A DNA stretch of 64,000 nucleotides, taken from positions 13,343,501 to 13,407,500 of the forward strand of contig JAMJFZ010000320.1 in assembly GCA_026225945.1 (NCBI GenBank), in the 5' to 3' direction. Below, piece by piece: positions 1 through 10,738 of this stretch. Source of the stretch: Cricetomys ansorgei (taxonomy: Eukaryota > Chordata > Mammalia > Rodentia > Nesomyidae). The notes under the pieces are model-generated. The model saw nothing but the letters and a program-made list of their open reading frames with translations. It made no database searches and had not been told where the DNA came from. Both the position numbers and the translations under genes were made by a program. The number at the start of each line of letters is the position of its first letter. Within the stretch, counting starts at the first letter, position 1.

Positions 1-43
1 GCAGGGATAACCACATGGTTTGTCCCGTCACTATAGTCTTGAG

Positions 44-311
44 GGCTGGGGAGATGACTCTGGGTAAGAGTGCTTGGTGTACAAGCACAAGGGCCTGAGT
101 TCAGATCTCTAGCACATACATAAACAGCGGAATATGGACATGTGTGTTTCTTGCCCAAGTTCTGTAAGGAGGATGGAGACAGGAGGATTTCTGGAGCTTG
201 CTGGCAGCCATCTCAAGCCAAGACTAGGCTCTCTGCACATGCATGTATGGGATCATGTACCTGCACTCATGCCGTTCATTCATACGCCACACACATCACA
301 AACACACATAT
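44..311 (+). mobile_element. B4/RSINE1-type SINE
   Basis: The left part reads as a tRNA-derived head (ggctggggagatgactctgg, then a B-box-like gagttcagatct). The right part has the RSINE1 signature of a diverged 'gagacaggaggat...ggagcttgctggcagcca' block. It ends in a CA-rich tail. It is old and diverged. Any Pol III promoter is probably dead. Confidence 0.75.
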
Positions 312-402
312 CACACACACACACACACACACACACCCTGTCAGTCCCTCATCATAGGCATTGCCCCAATGCATTGCTTTCGCTGATATATATATATATA
401 TA
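312..402. repeat. (CA)n and (TA)n microsatellites at a SINE tail
   Basis: A pure CA run of about 12 units lies at 312-336 directly after the SINE. A short TA run of about 8 units lies at 386-402. The CA run is probably an expansion of the SINE's own CA-rich tail. Confidence 0.9.
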
Positions 403-1189
403 CCAAATCCATTCTTTTCCAGTCCTTGCTCTTATTATGAACATACTTCAATTTCTCTAAAAATGATGTCTTTGTCCTCTACTGAAGAATAAAGACTATC
501 CACTGCCCAGAAGGTTACCATATTCTTCAGCATTCCATACCCTTCAAAGGCAGCATCCTACTAACTTTATTCTTCATTGCCCTCGATGCCCTCCACATAC
601 TTCCCTGAAGCTAGTTTCTTTGAGTTCTAGGTACTTTGTGACTTCTTTTATTTTTTCTCTGTATCTCCTCCCCCACTTATCCAAACATGATGCTTCTTTG
701 AAGCTCGACTTCCTTGAGAAAGCTTTTAGTAATTTCATCCAGCATTGATCTTTCTTTTCTGTGCCAGAGTTGATGGTGTTATTAAACACTTGGTTATGTA
801 ACTGTGTTTTAAATCTCCGTTACAGTGGTGGATGCTGTGTTCCTGTCTCCCCACCCCTCACTTCTAAATATAAATCTCTTAAGAGAGCCAATCTTGCCAC
901 AATAGTAATTTGTGGTAGTTAGCACATTAATCAGGTGCCAGGAACCTAAGAAACACTACACCAATGGACAGGAATGCAAACAAATTGGCAACTAAATGGA
1001 TACCATGCAACTGTTTTCCTTGGTAGTGTTTGATTTGAATATATTTTAAGATATTTTCTATTATGAACAGCATGCTTCCAACTTCGTATTATTTTATAAT
1101 TCAGATCTTTCATTACTTCCGCCTACTGTCTCAAAACCATGTTTTCTGTAAGAAGGGATGGAAGTGAATACATACGCATGGATTTTAAG
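403..1189. other. Unique sequence, nothing recognised
   Basis: AT-rich sequence with no transposon signature, credible exon or CpG cluster that I can see. Confidence 0.6.
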
Positions 1190-1560
1190 ATTCGTATCTC
1201 CGAAACCCAAGAACGGGCTGTGCAGATGCTAGTGTGGCCTCCCATCATACTTGCCTCTTAGAATTCATGCCTTTGTATAAGTCTCTTCTCCAGAATACTA
1301 GCTGGATCTGCTATTTACTTCAATCCAGCAGCCTCACAGAAACCAACTAGAAGATCTTTCTCCAATTAGACCTTCAGATGAGACCCAGCTCTGACTGACA
1401 CCATGATGGCGGTCCTGGATGAGATCCTGAGGCAGATGACCTAGCTGAGCCACACCTAGACTCCTGACCCATAGAATCTATGAGATGACCAATGCAGGGA
1501 TGTTTTAAATTAATTTGTAGTAATTTGATATGATATGCAAAGTGGTACCTTTGCAGTTCT
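1190..1560 (+). mobile_element. Old MaLR/MLT1-like LTR remnant
   Basis: The end of this stretch follows the order of an ancient mammalian repeat: 'cttcagatgagacccagctc', then 'gctgagccacacctagac', then 'tcctgacccatagaatctat', then a decayed 'aataaatg...ttttaa' 3' part. The upstream half is weaker. It could be another ancient LTR family with a similar 3' end. Confidence 0.5.
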
Positions 1561-2289
1561 TTGAAAGGCCGTGATAAGATACACCTATGAGAAGAAATTA
1601 TCAAGGGGCAAATATTGCATGGATTCTCTTCCATCATAAAAACTCAGATAATGATGTTGAAGAAACTAAACTGTCTTAAGTGACACCTGTCAAAAGCCTA
1701 AAATTATACAAATTAGCATCGAGAAATTACACTATAATTTTGCTTAAAACTTTGGCCAAAGCATTCAGGGATTAAATTTTTAAGTAGACAGGGATGTGGG
1801 TACTTTTAGGAATAGATATCAAATATCTCCGGCAGGGGTCGCATATGGTAAGTCATTAACACTCCATGTATCACATGTAAGCATCTCACGGCTGAGTGTG
1901 AAAACTGGTTGGTATACCTTAACTGCTGAACGTCTCCTAGCTTGTACTTCATGAGAGGACTGGAGGGACTGATAAACTAAGTAGAAAATAACTAGTGAAG
2001 GGGGAAAACTGACTTTTTCTTTTCTTTTTTAAAAAGTTTTTTTTTTTTTTTTTTTTACTGAAATCACTACCTGCTTGGTTCTTTTGGTTTGTATGTTTAT
2101 TTCATTTCTGCTTGGCAGCTGGAAGAGCCCACGGGCATTCTGAATTTAAGAATTTGTGATTTATTTGGTGAAATGGATACCACCAAGGTGGAGTCATCTA
2201 GGGTTGCATGAATTGATTTTTTTTCCCCTTCCAACAATTTAAAGAATAAAAAGGCAGGAAAAGCAAATTCTCCACATTAAGCTAAGTTT
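1561..2289. other. Unique sequence with a poly-T run
   Basis: No transposon is recognised. A poly-T run of about 20 bases lies at 2037-2056. It could be the reverse-complement tail of a decayed retroelement, but no SINE or L1 body follows it. Confidence 0.6.
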
Positions 2290-2640
2290 TATTGAAAGCA
2301 GAAATGTAGATGGGGGGGAGGAGGGGAGGAAGGGAGCGAGAAGCAGGAGAAACACAAGAGATAGACTCCATCTGTAGGGAGCGAACCCAGAGATGGGGTC
2401 CTAGGTTATCTGGCAGAGCCAAACTTTTATATGTTTGGGCATGGGGTGAGGTCCCTTGGTTGGTTTGGGTTACTTCAGGGGATTGGATAATCTAAACAAA
2501 GAGAAGGAACATTATTGGTTCCTGCCATAACACTCCCAACCTTATACCCAAGAGATTTGGAAGCCTAAGTCCCATAGTGCAATTACCTCAAGTGGGATAA
2601 AGCTCTCAACTCCGTCTTAGAGAGGGAGAAGCAGGAAGTC
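2290..2640 (-). mobile_element. Possible LTR fragment, unclassified
   Basis: On the minus strand the block ends in an AATAAA-like signal (caataaaacttagc). On the plus strand it opens with a G/A-rich run. This layout resembles the R-U5 end of rodent LTRs read backwards. I do not recognise the family and no target duplication is visible. Confidence 0.25.
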
Positions 2641-3849
2641 TACCATCTTAAATGTTTATGTGAAAAGCATATTACTCTACCTACCTAGATCCTCTCTTTT
2701 TTTTTTCTGGCTGTCTTCCTGGGATCTGTCTACTTCCTAGTCCCTCAAGCAGTGGCTCCTAGACGTCTTAATCTTAAGAACGAGGGACATAAATTTAAAA
2801 ACAAAATAGATAGTTAAAAAATAAATAAACAGATTGGGTATTCTACCACAGACAGCAAACTTCATTTTACCAAGTTAGGACATTAACCAGATTTGGTGTG
2901 GGCTATAATCATTTCACAGAGAATCTGATATACGAAGTTATACTCTTAAAATAAGCAGAATTTAATATATCTTTTTAAAGAAAAATCTCATGTGCTTCCT
3001 ATATTTTGCCATTGCCCTCATTGACCATGATATTTGGAAGGCGTGAGATCGCAGAACATCCTGATGCAAGTGACAGGAAATCTTTGACACAAGAACACCT
3101 TAGCTGTCTCAACAAAGTTCTATCTTGTTGAGGAAACTCCAGGTGAATCTTTTTTCTTTATAAAATCAAGATACATGAAGTAACCACAGTTGAGCTGTAG
3201 ATTCTCTCAGTACAGAGTTCAAGCACACTTCCAGACCTTGCCAAATGGCAATGACCATCAAGTTGTGCCATTTAAATCAAGTTTGTCACTACCATCTTGG
3301 ACTCAACTGTCTCTTCTTCCAGGAGGCCATGGTACTGGAGTCAGAAGTGGCATCCCACAACTGCAGGAAACTACCATCTTGGATCAGAGCACTGGGACTG
3401 AGTAAATAGTAAATGGAAGTTTGCATTTCCAAACCTTGACAGTCAGGTGACTGTGAACATCACCTCCACATTTCACTTCACTATCTAATAAAAGCAAAGA
3501 AAAAGTAAAAATAAAAGCTGCATTCTTGCTAGACCTCCAAGTTCCAGAGGCAAACATAACAGACCTGGTGGATTCTGACGGACAGATCTCTCAGTTTGTG
3601 ATGTTCATGATGTGAGCACCCCAATGTTTGTATTACTTAGAAATACACAACAGAGCTTAATTGGAAAAGCTAAAGCTGCCCATGAATTGAATTCCCTTTT
3701 ATTTCTTTGGAGGAAACCTCTCGTGATGCTTTCAGGCTCCCTCAGAAACTTCCAAAACCTTAACTGAAGGAGGCACGCAGTATTCTGCTGTGGAAAAAGA
3801 GCAGTCTCCGAGACAAATGTCAGGGCTAGAATTAAGCTGATTGGCACAC
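2641..3849. other. Unique sequence, nothing recognised
   Basis: No repeat family or exon is recognised. A stretch near 3270-3390 has the phrase 'accatcttgga' twice, about 80 bases apart, which could be decayed LTR sequence, but I cannot place it. Confidence 0.5.
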
Positions 3850-4440
3850 ATTAAAATGCAGCATAATAGTGTGTTTGTCGCAGTGCCCTCTCCTGCAGTT
3901 GGCTCATAAGGAATAATGATGGCTTACTGACGAGGAGCAGGGACTCAGCCGCTTGATAACATTGTTGGGCTGATGGTTTGAAGTGGCCCCACTGTTGCCT
4001 GCATTTGGCTGGCAAGGGCAGCCATTCACTCAGTCAGGCAGGGCGCTGCAAACAGAGCCACAGCCATGCACAACAGTGTCCATTTTTGAAAGGCTTAAAT
4101 AAAGCAATCCTCAGCCGTAATTTCCATTGTCATTCTTCTCCCACTGCTTATATAATGTGGCCAAGAGGAGGGCTGTAAACTAATATTACATTCAAGAGCC
4201 TCAAACAACAAACACCAGGTTGTAGTTTCCAGGGAGAGGATTACCAAGCTTCCTCCAGAGGCAGGCACACCATGGCACACACAGCCACCTGCCTGATTAA
4301 GGCAGTCCTTTCCAGGAAAAAGAACATTGCTACAGAAATAATGAATTAATTTGGCATTTCCTTCCATCCCACTCAGCACGCGGTGTGCTCTCCTAAGCAT
4401 GAAAACAGCACATCTTCACAGAAATGGTTCTAAAATGATG
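3850..4440. promoter_or_regulatory. Candidate conserved noncoding element
   Basis: This is a 590-base block free of recognised repeats. It has several SOX-like cores (acattgttggg, ccattgtcatt, aacaacaaac) and a homeodomain-like aatgaattaatt. Composition is even, unlike the neutral AT-rich flanks. Conservation is inferred; no alignment was made. Confidence 0.3.
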
Positions 4441-4617
4441 TGCCCACTCATAGGAAAGATCAATTTGAATAGATTCAAACCCTAAGAGGGCAATTCAAGA
4501 CAGAAAGTTTTCCACCAACGTCAAGACAGATGGTCTAACTTGTTTGCAAGTCCAGCAGAGACCATTATGTTTGTCTGCATTCCAGCTTATAAAACCCTCT
4601 CTCCTTCCCTTTCTCAC

Positions 4618-4700
4618 TGCACACACACACACACACACACACGTGCACGCACACACACACACGCACACACACACACGTATGCACATGCACATACACACAT
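4618..4700. repeat. (CA)n microsatellite, interrupted
   Basis: CA runs broken by CG dinucleotides (acgtgcacgc, acgcac, acgtatgc). It keeps alternating purine-pyrimidine order for about 80 bases. Open frames across it are low-complexity artefacts. Confidence 0.95.
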
Positions 4701-5107
4701 TTATTTGTGGCTTTCCATACATTACAGCATCAGTATAAGGACAACTGCTGTTGATGTAAGGACAAGTGTTCTCCAATATTGGAAACAGAAACACAGTGAG
4801 AATATCCACTGTGATTTTTGCCTGAGACACTGTATTTGTTTTCTGATAGAAAAGGAGAGATGGAATGAAATTGAGAAGGGGAGTAAGGGTGATTAAAACG
4901 CTAGGTGGTGTGGGTTCTGAATTTAAGACACAGAAGATTTGAGAGGTGGAGGCTAGATTCAGTACTGCATAGCCAAAGAGCGTCAGACGCTGTGCCTTGA
5001 AACATGGTAATGCCATTCACAGACAGCTGAAGTGAGGGTATATATCAGAGATGACGATGTCAGAGTGCCCAGACAGACAAGTAGAAATACCAGAATACAC
5101 AGTTAGG
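4701..5107. other. Unique sequence, nothing recognised
   Basis: No repeat family, exon or RNA gene is recognised between the CA tract and the pyrimidine tract. Confidence 0.6.
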
Positions 5108-5336
5108 GTTTCCCCTCCTCCTTTTCTTCCTCTCCCCTTCCTTCCTGCTGTTCCCTCTCCTCTTCCTCCTTCTCTTCTCCTCTTCCTTTTCCTCTTCCAC
5201 CTCCTGTTCTTCTTTTCCTCCTTTGCCTCCTGCTTCTTCCTCTTCTCATTCCTTTTTCCTTTTTTCTCCTCTGCTTCTCCTACCTCCTCTTATTTACCTC
5301 TTCCTTGTCTTCTTCCTCATCCTTCTCCCATTTTTA
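5108..5336. repeat. Long pyrimidine-rich (CCT/CTT) tract
   Basis: About 230 bases on the plus strand are almost all C and T, with imperfect TCC/TTCC units and few purines. Such tracts can form intramolecular triplexes. The open frames here (proline, serine and phenylalanine rich) are products of composition. Confidence 0.9.
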
Positions 5337-5612
5337 GATCAAGTGTTACCACCACTAAATACCCCAGGCTGGTTTTGCCTGGCATCCACCAGAGAAAATT
5401 TAACGTTAGGAAAGCTAAAGATTCCTTTAAACTCCGCAATTTTTGTGCCAATAACCTTTGATTCCATAGATGCAGCTCATTCCTGTTATCACCCAGCTCC
5501 TCATAGGCACCAAAGAACCATCTACCCTGTGTTAATTTTAAATCTCAAAATCAGGAAGCATGGCTCATTATCATGGTCAGTAAGATCCCTTTATGAGGCA
5601 AGGGAATAAAGC

Positions 5613-5725
5613 AATGTTTCCCTAGAGTAGGCTGTGCATGAGAATCATCTGGTAAGGTTTGTAGAACTCTTCATTCTGAGGCTCTTTCCCAGACAAATGA
5701 AGTGAAAGGCTCTGGATGTAACACA
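5613..5725 (+). mobile_element. hAT-Charlie-type DNA transposon fragment
   Basis: The pattern 'ctgtgcatgagaatcatctg' followed by a decayed 'taaggtttgtagaactc' matches the start of an old mammalian MITE whose consensus has 'gtgcatcagaatcacctggag'. The flanking terminal inverted repeats are lost. Confidence 0.5.
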
Positions 5726-8103
5726 CAATTCCATTGAGTTTGTGAAACCTCAGCTTCCCGTGAACTTTAATTAGCTCCACATCTAGATATCATATCTGGC
5801 ACCCAGATATCATTTTTGTTCAATTTCTCAAATGTTGGCCAGTAAACCCAAGGGAGTGTCAAAGTCAATGTCAAATCAGCATTAATTCATTCCCTCAGCA
5901 GCTGGAGATACTCTAAGAAAGGAAAGAATAGAAATTCAGTTCTTAAGGAGAACATAGGTAACTTCAGAAAATCAAGAAGCAGATTCAAGGCTGTAAAAAC
6001 ATTTCACTATTCGGACAAAACGATGTATTCTTCAATTTTACGGGATGACTAGCAGAAATTGGACCACCACTGGTGATTTCCGTCCCCTCAGAATTATTGT
6101 TGTAGATTTTAACATTCTCTCTTAATGAGAAGTACCCTGTTTATATCCAGGGGTTGCTCTGACCCAACAGGCTTCTCCTTATCCTTCTGCGAGACCCATG
6201 TAAAAATGACTTAATATTCAACTCATTACCCTCTACAGCCTACTCAAGAACTCTATTATTTCTGGGTAAAACATCGTGTCCCAAATTCACTGCTTAATTT
6301 TTTTTCTTCAAAACAACTGAAACCATAAAGGCTGACTGGGATCTTTTTAATCCGATCATATAAGACAGTATCACATATAAAACAGTTTCTACGTATTTGT
6401 TACATGACACGCTCCAACACCCTTTTCACAGTAAATTCTTATATCTCGGTTCTTTATTAGGACAATTATGTTATGCTTTGGCTGTAAAGCTGATGCTTGA
6501 GCTATAACTCAACAGCCGTATGAAGATTTCCAACACTCGTCCCTCTGAGCACAATCCTTATTTCATAATTCTTATAATTCTCTTGAATTATTTCAGTATT
6601 TGTGTCTGTTATCCTTGTTTTTAAAAACAAAAAAACAAAACAAAAAAACACTTTGAATTGCTCCCCCGTGCATGCTGAGTGGTGTTCAAGCCGCACAGGC
6701 TGCATGGCAAAATATTACACAATCGAATTTCAACCTCCTTTCTTCATCTCTGAGATAGCTGGCTCATTGTCACCTGACTGTGCCAGGCAAGGTCCCACTC
6801 GAGTGGCTTTTCTCTCTTGTCTCCACTCCACTGAAGCTTATGTAGTCTCTGGAGTACAAAGGACTGTACATGACTATCCCTAGCTGTAACGTTGCTGTAA
6901 GACATACGTACTGACACTCTTGCCCGCATGTATTTTCATTTCCATAAATCCAAGTTCAGAAGACATAAGAATGTACCATTCCTAACTCAGGAGTTGGGGT
7001 TTATACTCTGAAGATAGGCAGATGCTATGCAAAAAAGAAAAAAAAAATTCCTAATTACTCTCTCTCAGACTGCTAGGAAGTCCAAACAGACACATGAAAA
7101 AAAACCCGATGAGGAAGATAACAAGCCTTTTGTCAAAATCAAGCACCCAGCGCCAACTGACAGGTACAGAAGAGGCCATTTTGGAATTCCCAGCTGACCC
7201 AGGTCCTAGATGAAATCAGATGAAGAAGAAGCACAGACAATTAAGAAAATGGTATCCTCCAAAAAATCCAGACAAACAAACAAAACCCCATGATTTGGGG
7301 TTAGGTTTTAGAAGTTTGTTCCATGAGATGCAAAGCAACACTAGCTCCTCAATGCAAATGTGTTTGGGAGAAAGAGTCGGACTCCCGAAGGTGTTAACCA
7401 TAGATGCTACACTAAGTGCTTTTATATGAGACGGTCTCGGTAAAGCACTTAAAATTGTACCTGCCACGGAGGAACCACTCAGGAGGTATTAGCTGCTACG
7501 ACTGTGAGGTCACAATGCCACTGTTGAATTCCAAGAAATGTTTCTAGATGGTAATCCATCCCCATAACTGAAAGCAAAGCTAAAACGGTGGAACAAAGAC
7601 TCATATGTCAAATCTTCAGGATGAATAGGATACATAACTTTGAATCAGAAAATTGAAAGCTGGGGTAGCTGAAATTCATACCTTCCTGAATCTTGTGTTT
7701 CACTGTTCTTTCCATCTTGGATTAAAGAGCTGAGGTTGGTTACTGAAGGATGGAAACTGAATGCTGGAGCAGAAACAAGCTGGCCTCCATACTGTCAGGG
7801 AGGCAGCCTACAAAATCATCACTCCTGGGGGATCAGAGTAAAAGAGAGCAGTGTAGATTCAAAACAGCCATCAAGGGAACAGAGGAGATACCAGCCACAG
7901 ATGAGTGAAAGGCTGTCCAAGTAGCATGAAAGCCCAAGTGTAGCTAGGTAATTCACAATGAAATGTAGGTCAGCAATGACAGACATCTGGACAAAATGCT
8001 TCCTTGAGTTGCAAAAGTAGAGACATTTGGCAGAAGCACATTGAGCATATGTCAGGGATATGTCAAAAGGAGTTGGGAACTGGCTTCAAAACTACCCAAA
8101 TAT
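5726..8103. other. Unique sequence; small hairpin and A-rich run
   Basis: No transposon or exon is recognised in about 2.4 kb. A perfect 8-bp inverted repeat with a 3-base loop (atatctgg/ccagatat) lies at 5792-5810. An A-rich run lies at 6626-6652. The AT-rich part at 5750-6500 could be constrained, but nothing decisive is visible. Confidence 0.5.
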
Positions 8104-8458
8104 ACTCTTGTCTCATTGCTGTGACAAAATACTTAACAAAAGCAACTTAAGGAAGAAAGAATATTCTAGATCATGATTTAGTAACATCATCCATCAATGT
8201 GAGGAAGCAATGAGAACAGGAACACAAAGCAATGGGTCCATTGTGTGCTCAGTCAGGAAGCAAAGAGATGGATGCTGGTCCACCACTCACTTTCTCCTTG
8301 CTCAGTCTAAGATTGGAAGGTGCCACACACATTTGGAGTGGGTCTTCTCACCTCAAGAAAACATTTCTGGAAAGGCTCCCACACACAAGATATCCATAGG
8401 TTTTTCTTCTATATTATTCTAAAGCCTATTGGCTTGTCTATCAAGATTAATCGTCATG
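8104..8458 (-). mobile_element. ERVL-MaLR-type solo LTR
   Basis: Read on the plus strand this is the reverse of a rodent MaLR-like LTR: 'ctcattgctgtgacaaaata', 'aaaagcaacttaaggaagaa', 'cagtcaggaagcaaagagat', 'gtgggtcttctcacctcaa', and a decayed end near 'tctatcaagattaatcgtca'. It appears nearly full length and has no internal region, so it is a solo LTR. MTE-like or ORR1-like is possible. Confidence 0.7.
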
Positions 8459-8520
8459 CAATATCACTAGCAGAGTGATATTTCTTCCTTATCCAAAGAC
8501 TTTCAATATTTGCCAATCTA

Positions 8521-8640
8521 GGACCTTGAGCAAATCACTAGCCATTTGTGTCTTGATTTCCTCATCTGTAAGAATCACTACTTTGAATATTATATGAAAA
8601 TCATACATATAAAGTTCTTGGCATTATCCTATTATTTCTC
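8521..8640 (+). mobile_element. MIR SINE fragment
   Basis: The core reads 'gaccttgagcaaatcacta' then 'tttcctcatctgtaagaat' and the expected 'tatatgaaaat...' 3' part, in MIR order. It predates the rodent radiation. Confidence 0.8.
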
Positions 8641-9068
8641 CATAGGTAAATAGTAGCAGTGTCTCTTTCCCTCTGGACACTCAAGTTCCCATCTTGAGAA
8701 TTCGCATCTTATCAATTTTCCAACTCTATGTAGCTGTACACACCTGAGGATTTTTCTGTTGAAATAGAAACACACATCCATGTAGAAAGTTCTCAGATGA
8801 CATCATCCATGACTACTGCAATTTTGTCAAATGTTCTTTCCTACTCTGTGCTTTTGATCCCCTGGCTCTCACATACGTCAGTCATTTTAGAAGTTAAACT
8901 ATAGCACTAAGTTCTTAGCCAACCAATGTCTCTTCCTGCTGAGTACACAATGAATACACATTTTATAAGGAACTGAAGTAGTAGAAGAGTCAATAGTTGT
9001 AATATTAGTTTTCTGCCAGCTTCACCAATCTATAATGATCAGGTATTTGGTTAAATAGCACAAATATT
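8641..9068. other. Unique sequence, nothing recognised
   Basis: No repeat or exon is recognised. Confidence 0.6.
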
Positions 9069-9246
9069 GGGCTGGAGAGGTGGCTCAGTGGTTTAGAACA
9101 CTGGCTGCTCTTCCAGAGGTCCTGAGTTCAGTTCCTAGCAACCACACAGTGACTCACAGCCATCTATAATGGGGTCTAATGCTCTCTCCTGGCATGCAGG
9201 TGTACAAACAGTCAGAGCACTCATATATAAAGAAAAATCTTTAAAA
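9069..9246 (+). mobile_element. B2 SINE
   Basis: A full-length B2. It has the tRNA-like head 'gggctggagaggtggctcag', a B box at 'gagttcagttcc', the body 'ccatctataatggggtct', and the A-rich 3' end 'aaaaatctttaaaag'. Divergence is modest. The tail runs straight into a GAAA tract. Confidence 0.93.
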
Positions 9247-9400
9247 GAAAGAGAGAGGGAGAAAGAGAGACAGAGAGAGAAGAAGGAAGGGAGAGAAAGG
9301 AAGGAAGGAAGGAAGAAAGGAAGAAAGAAAGAAAGGAAGAAAGAAGAAAGAAAGAAAAGGAAAGAAAAGAAAGAGAAAAGAAAAAGAAAGAAAGAATTTT
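9247..9400. repeat. (GAAA/GGAA)n purine tract
   Basis: About 150 bases of G and A with GAAA, GGAA and GAGA units. It sits exactly between the B2 tail and a B1. The likely origin is expansion of the B2 A-rich tail. Confidence 0.93.
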
Positions 9401-9403
9401 AAA

Positions 9404-9551
9404 GGCTGCTGGTGGTGGTGCACGCCTTTAATCCCAGCACTCAGGAGGCAGAGGCAGGCAGATCTCTATGAGTTCAAGACCAGCCTGATCTACAGAGTGA
9501 GTTCCAGGACAGCCAGAGTTACAACAGAGAAACTCTGTCTTGAAAAAAAAC
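9404..9551 (+). mobile_element. B1 SINE, young copy 1
   Basis: A full-length 7SL-derived B1: 'gcacgcctttaatcccagca', B box 'gagttcaagaccagcctg', and the tail 'ctctgtcttgaaaaaaaa'. It has the variant 'gagttacaacagagaaa' seen in two other copies in this window. No clear target duplication is visible because the left flank is the GAAA tract. Confidence 0.95.
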
Positions 9552-9571
9552 AACAAGAAAATCATGAATAT

Positions 9572-9866
9572 TTCTATGCATGTGTTTGGTGGACTTTGAG
9601 CAAAGCAGACTGGCCAGATCACATGTTCATGAGCCTCACCCAATCAGTTGAAGGACTACATGTATAAAAGACTGCAGCATTGTCTCTTCCTGGGAATCTG
9701 GCCTGCTGGTCCACCTTGTAGAGATTAGGTTTACCAATAACCTCTAATTACATAAAATGCCTTCTTTAAATCAATTTCTCTCTCCTCTCTCCTCCCCACT
9801 CCCCTGCACGCAAAACCTACTTTTTCTCTCCCTCTTGGTAAACTCCAACTGATACACGAATTATTT
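9572..9866 (+). mobile_element. Old MaLR-like element
   Basis: The order 'ggactttgagcaaagcagac', 'ctcacccaatcagttgaagg', 'tggcctgctggtcca', 'aaatcaatttctctctcctc' and 'actccaactgatacacg' follows an ancient mammalian LTR-like repeat present in human too. The element at 49959-50547 looks like the same group in the other orientation. Confidence 0.65.
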
Positions 9867-10705
9867 CTGACTCTCTTGTGTTAGGCCCACTTGAGGGTCT
9901 AAGACAATTGATATTAACGTAACGGAGTCCTATCAGGTAGTAACGGATACTATGCACTTTACCCTAAATTCTTTTCTTGCCTGTAAAAATTTGTATACAG
10001 AGGTTCCTCAGAGAGAATCTTGCCAATTAAGAAAGACAATTAAATCAAACAGGATGCCCTTTGAATGTGTGGAGTGTCATCCTCTAGGCTGAGTCATTTG
10101 CCTGTCAGATTTCACCTGCAGAGACACAGTCTCAGGTTATGGTCCTAGCTACAGTTTGCCTCGGGCTTTTTACAAGCACGACAAAAATCTGCCATCTCAG
10201 TGACTGCTACTTCTGTACGCCCCCATATTGAGGACCGTTGGGCTCCATGATTCCTAGCATCCCTCCACCTCCACCCCCATATTCCAGGTAATAAAGCTCC
10301 TTATATCATTTGTCAGGGAGGCTGCCATTCATATTCAAAAAGCATCTGCTTGGGAGACAAATGCAGTGAATGTCGTGCTGTGGGTGGGGGTAGTTTCCGA
10401 TATCTTCTCTCTCTCAGAGAATAATGACTTTCTACCTACTCCTTAAATGATGATTTCTGGACCACTGGAACATCTTAAAAAAATCACTAAAAGCAGAACT
10501 TACTATTCATCTCATTCTAATTTCGCACCTCGCCTTGGCTTAATGACAGAGTTCTTTCTCAATGTATTCCCTTGTTATTTTTCACTTTCTTCTGTCCTTC
10601 CCTGTCTGTCCACTGTTATTATTCTCTGTGAAATTTCACTCTGAAGTTCGCTCTCACTTTCTTTCTCCTCTCAGACCTCTTCTCTGTGGTCTATAGGAAA
10701 CATTT
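9867..10705. other. Unique sequence, nothing recognised
   Basis: No repeat or exon is recognised. The part at about 10020-10200 is repeat-free with balanced composition and might be constrained. Confidence 0.5.
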
Positions 10706-10738
10706 CTTTTTCTTTCTTTCTTTCTTTTTTTTTTTTTA
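10706..10738. repeat. (CTTT)n / poly-T run
   Basis: Four CTTT units run into about a dozen T residues. No retroelement body is recognised on either side. Confidence 0.9.

Noticed and set aside
3184..3420. Possible LTR or exon around repeated accatcttgga phrases
   Set aside because: I could match it to no family and the frame has no recognisable protein feature.
4495..5016. 173-codon minus-strand frame, the longest in the window
   Set aside because: It crosses a CA/GT microsatellite that removes stops, contains a cysteine/valine run from the repeat and shows no recognisable domain.
5051..5609. Frames of 136 and 128 codons
   Set aside because: They are compositional products of the pyrimidine tract and have no domain.
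5792..5810. 8-bp hairpin atatctgg/ccagatat
   Set aside because: Arms this short are expected by chance many times in 64 kb.
9069..9240. Possible tRNA gene
   Set aside because: The A- and B-box-like sequence belongs to the B2 SINE. The same holds for the other tRNA-like blocks, which are SINE heads.
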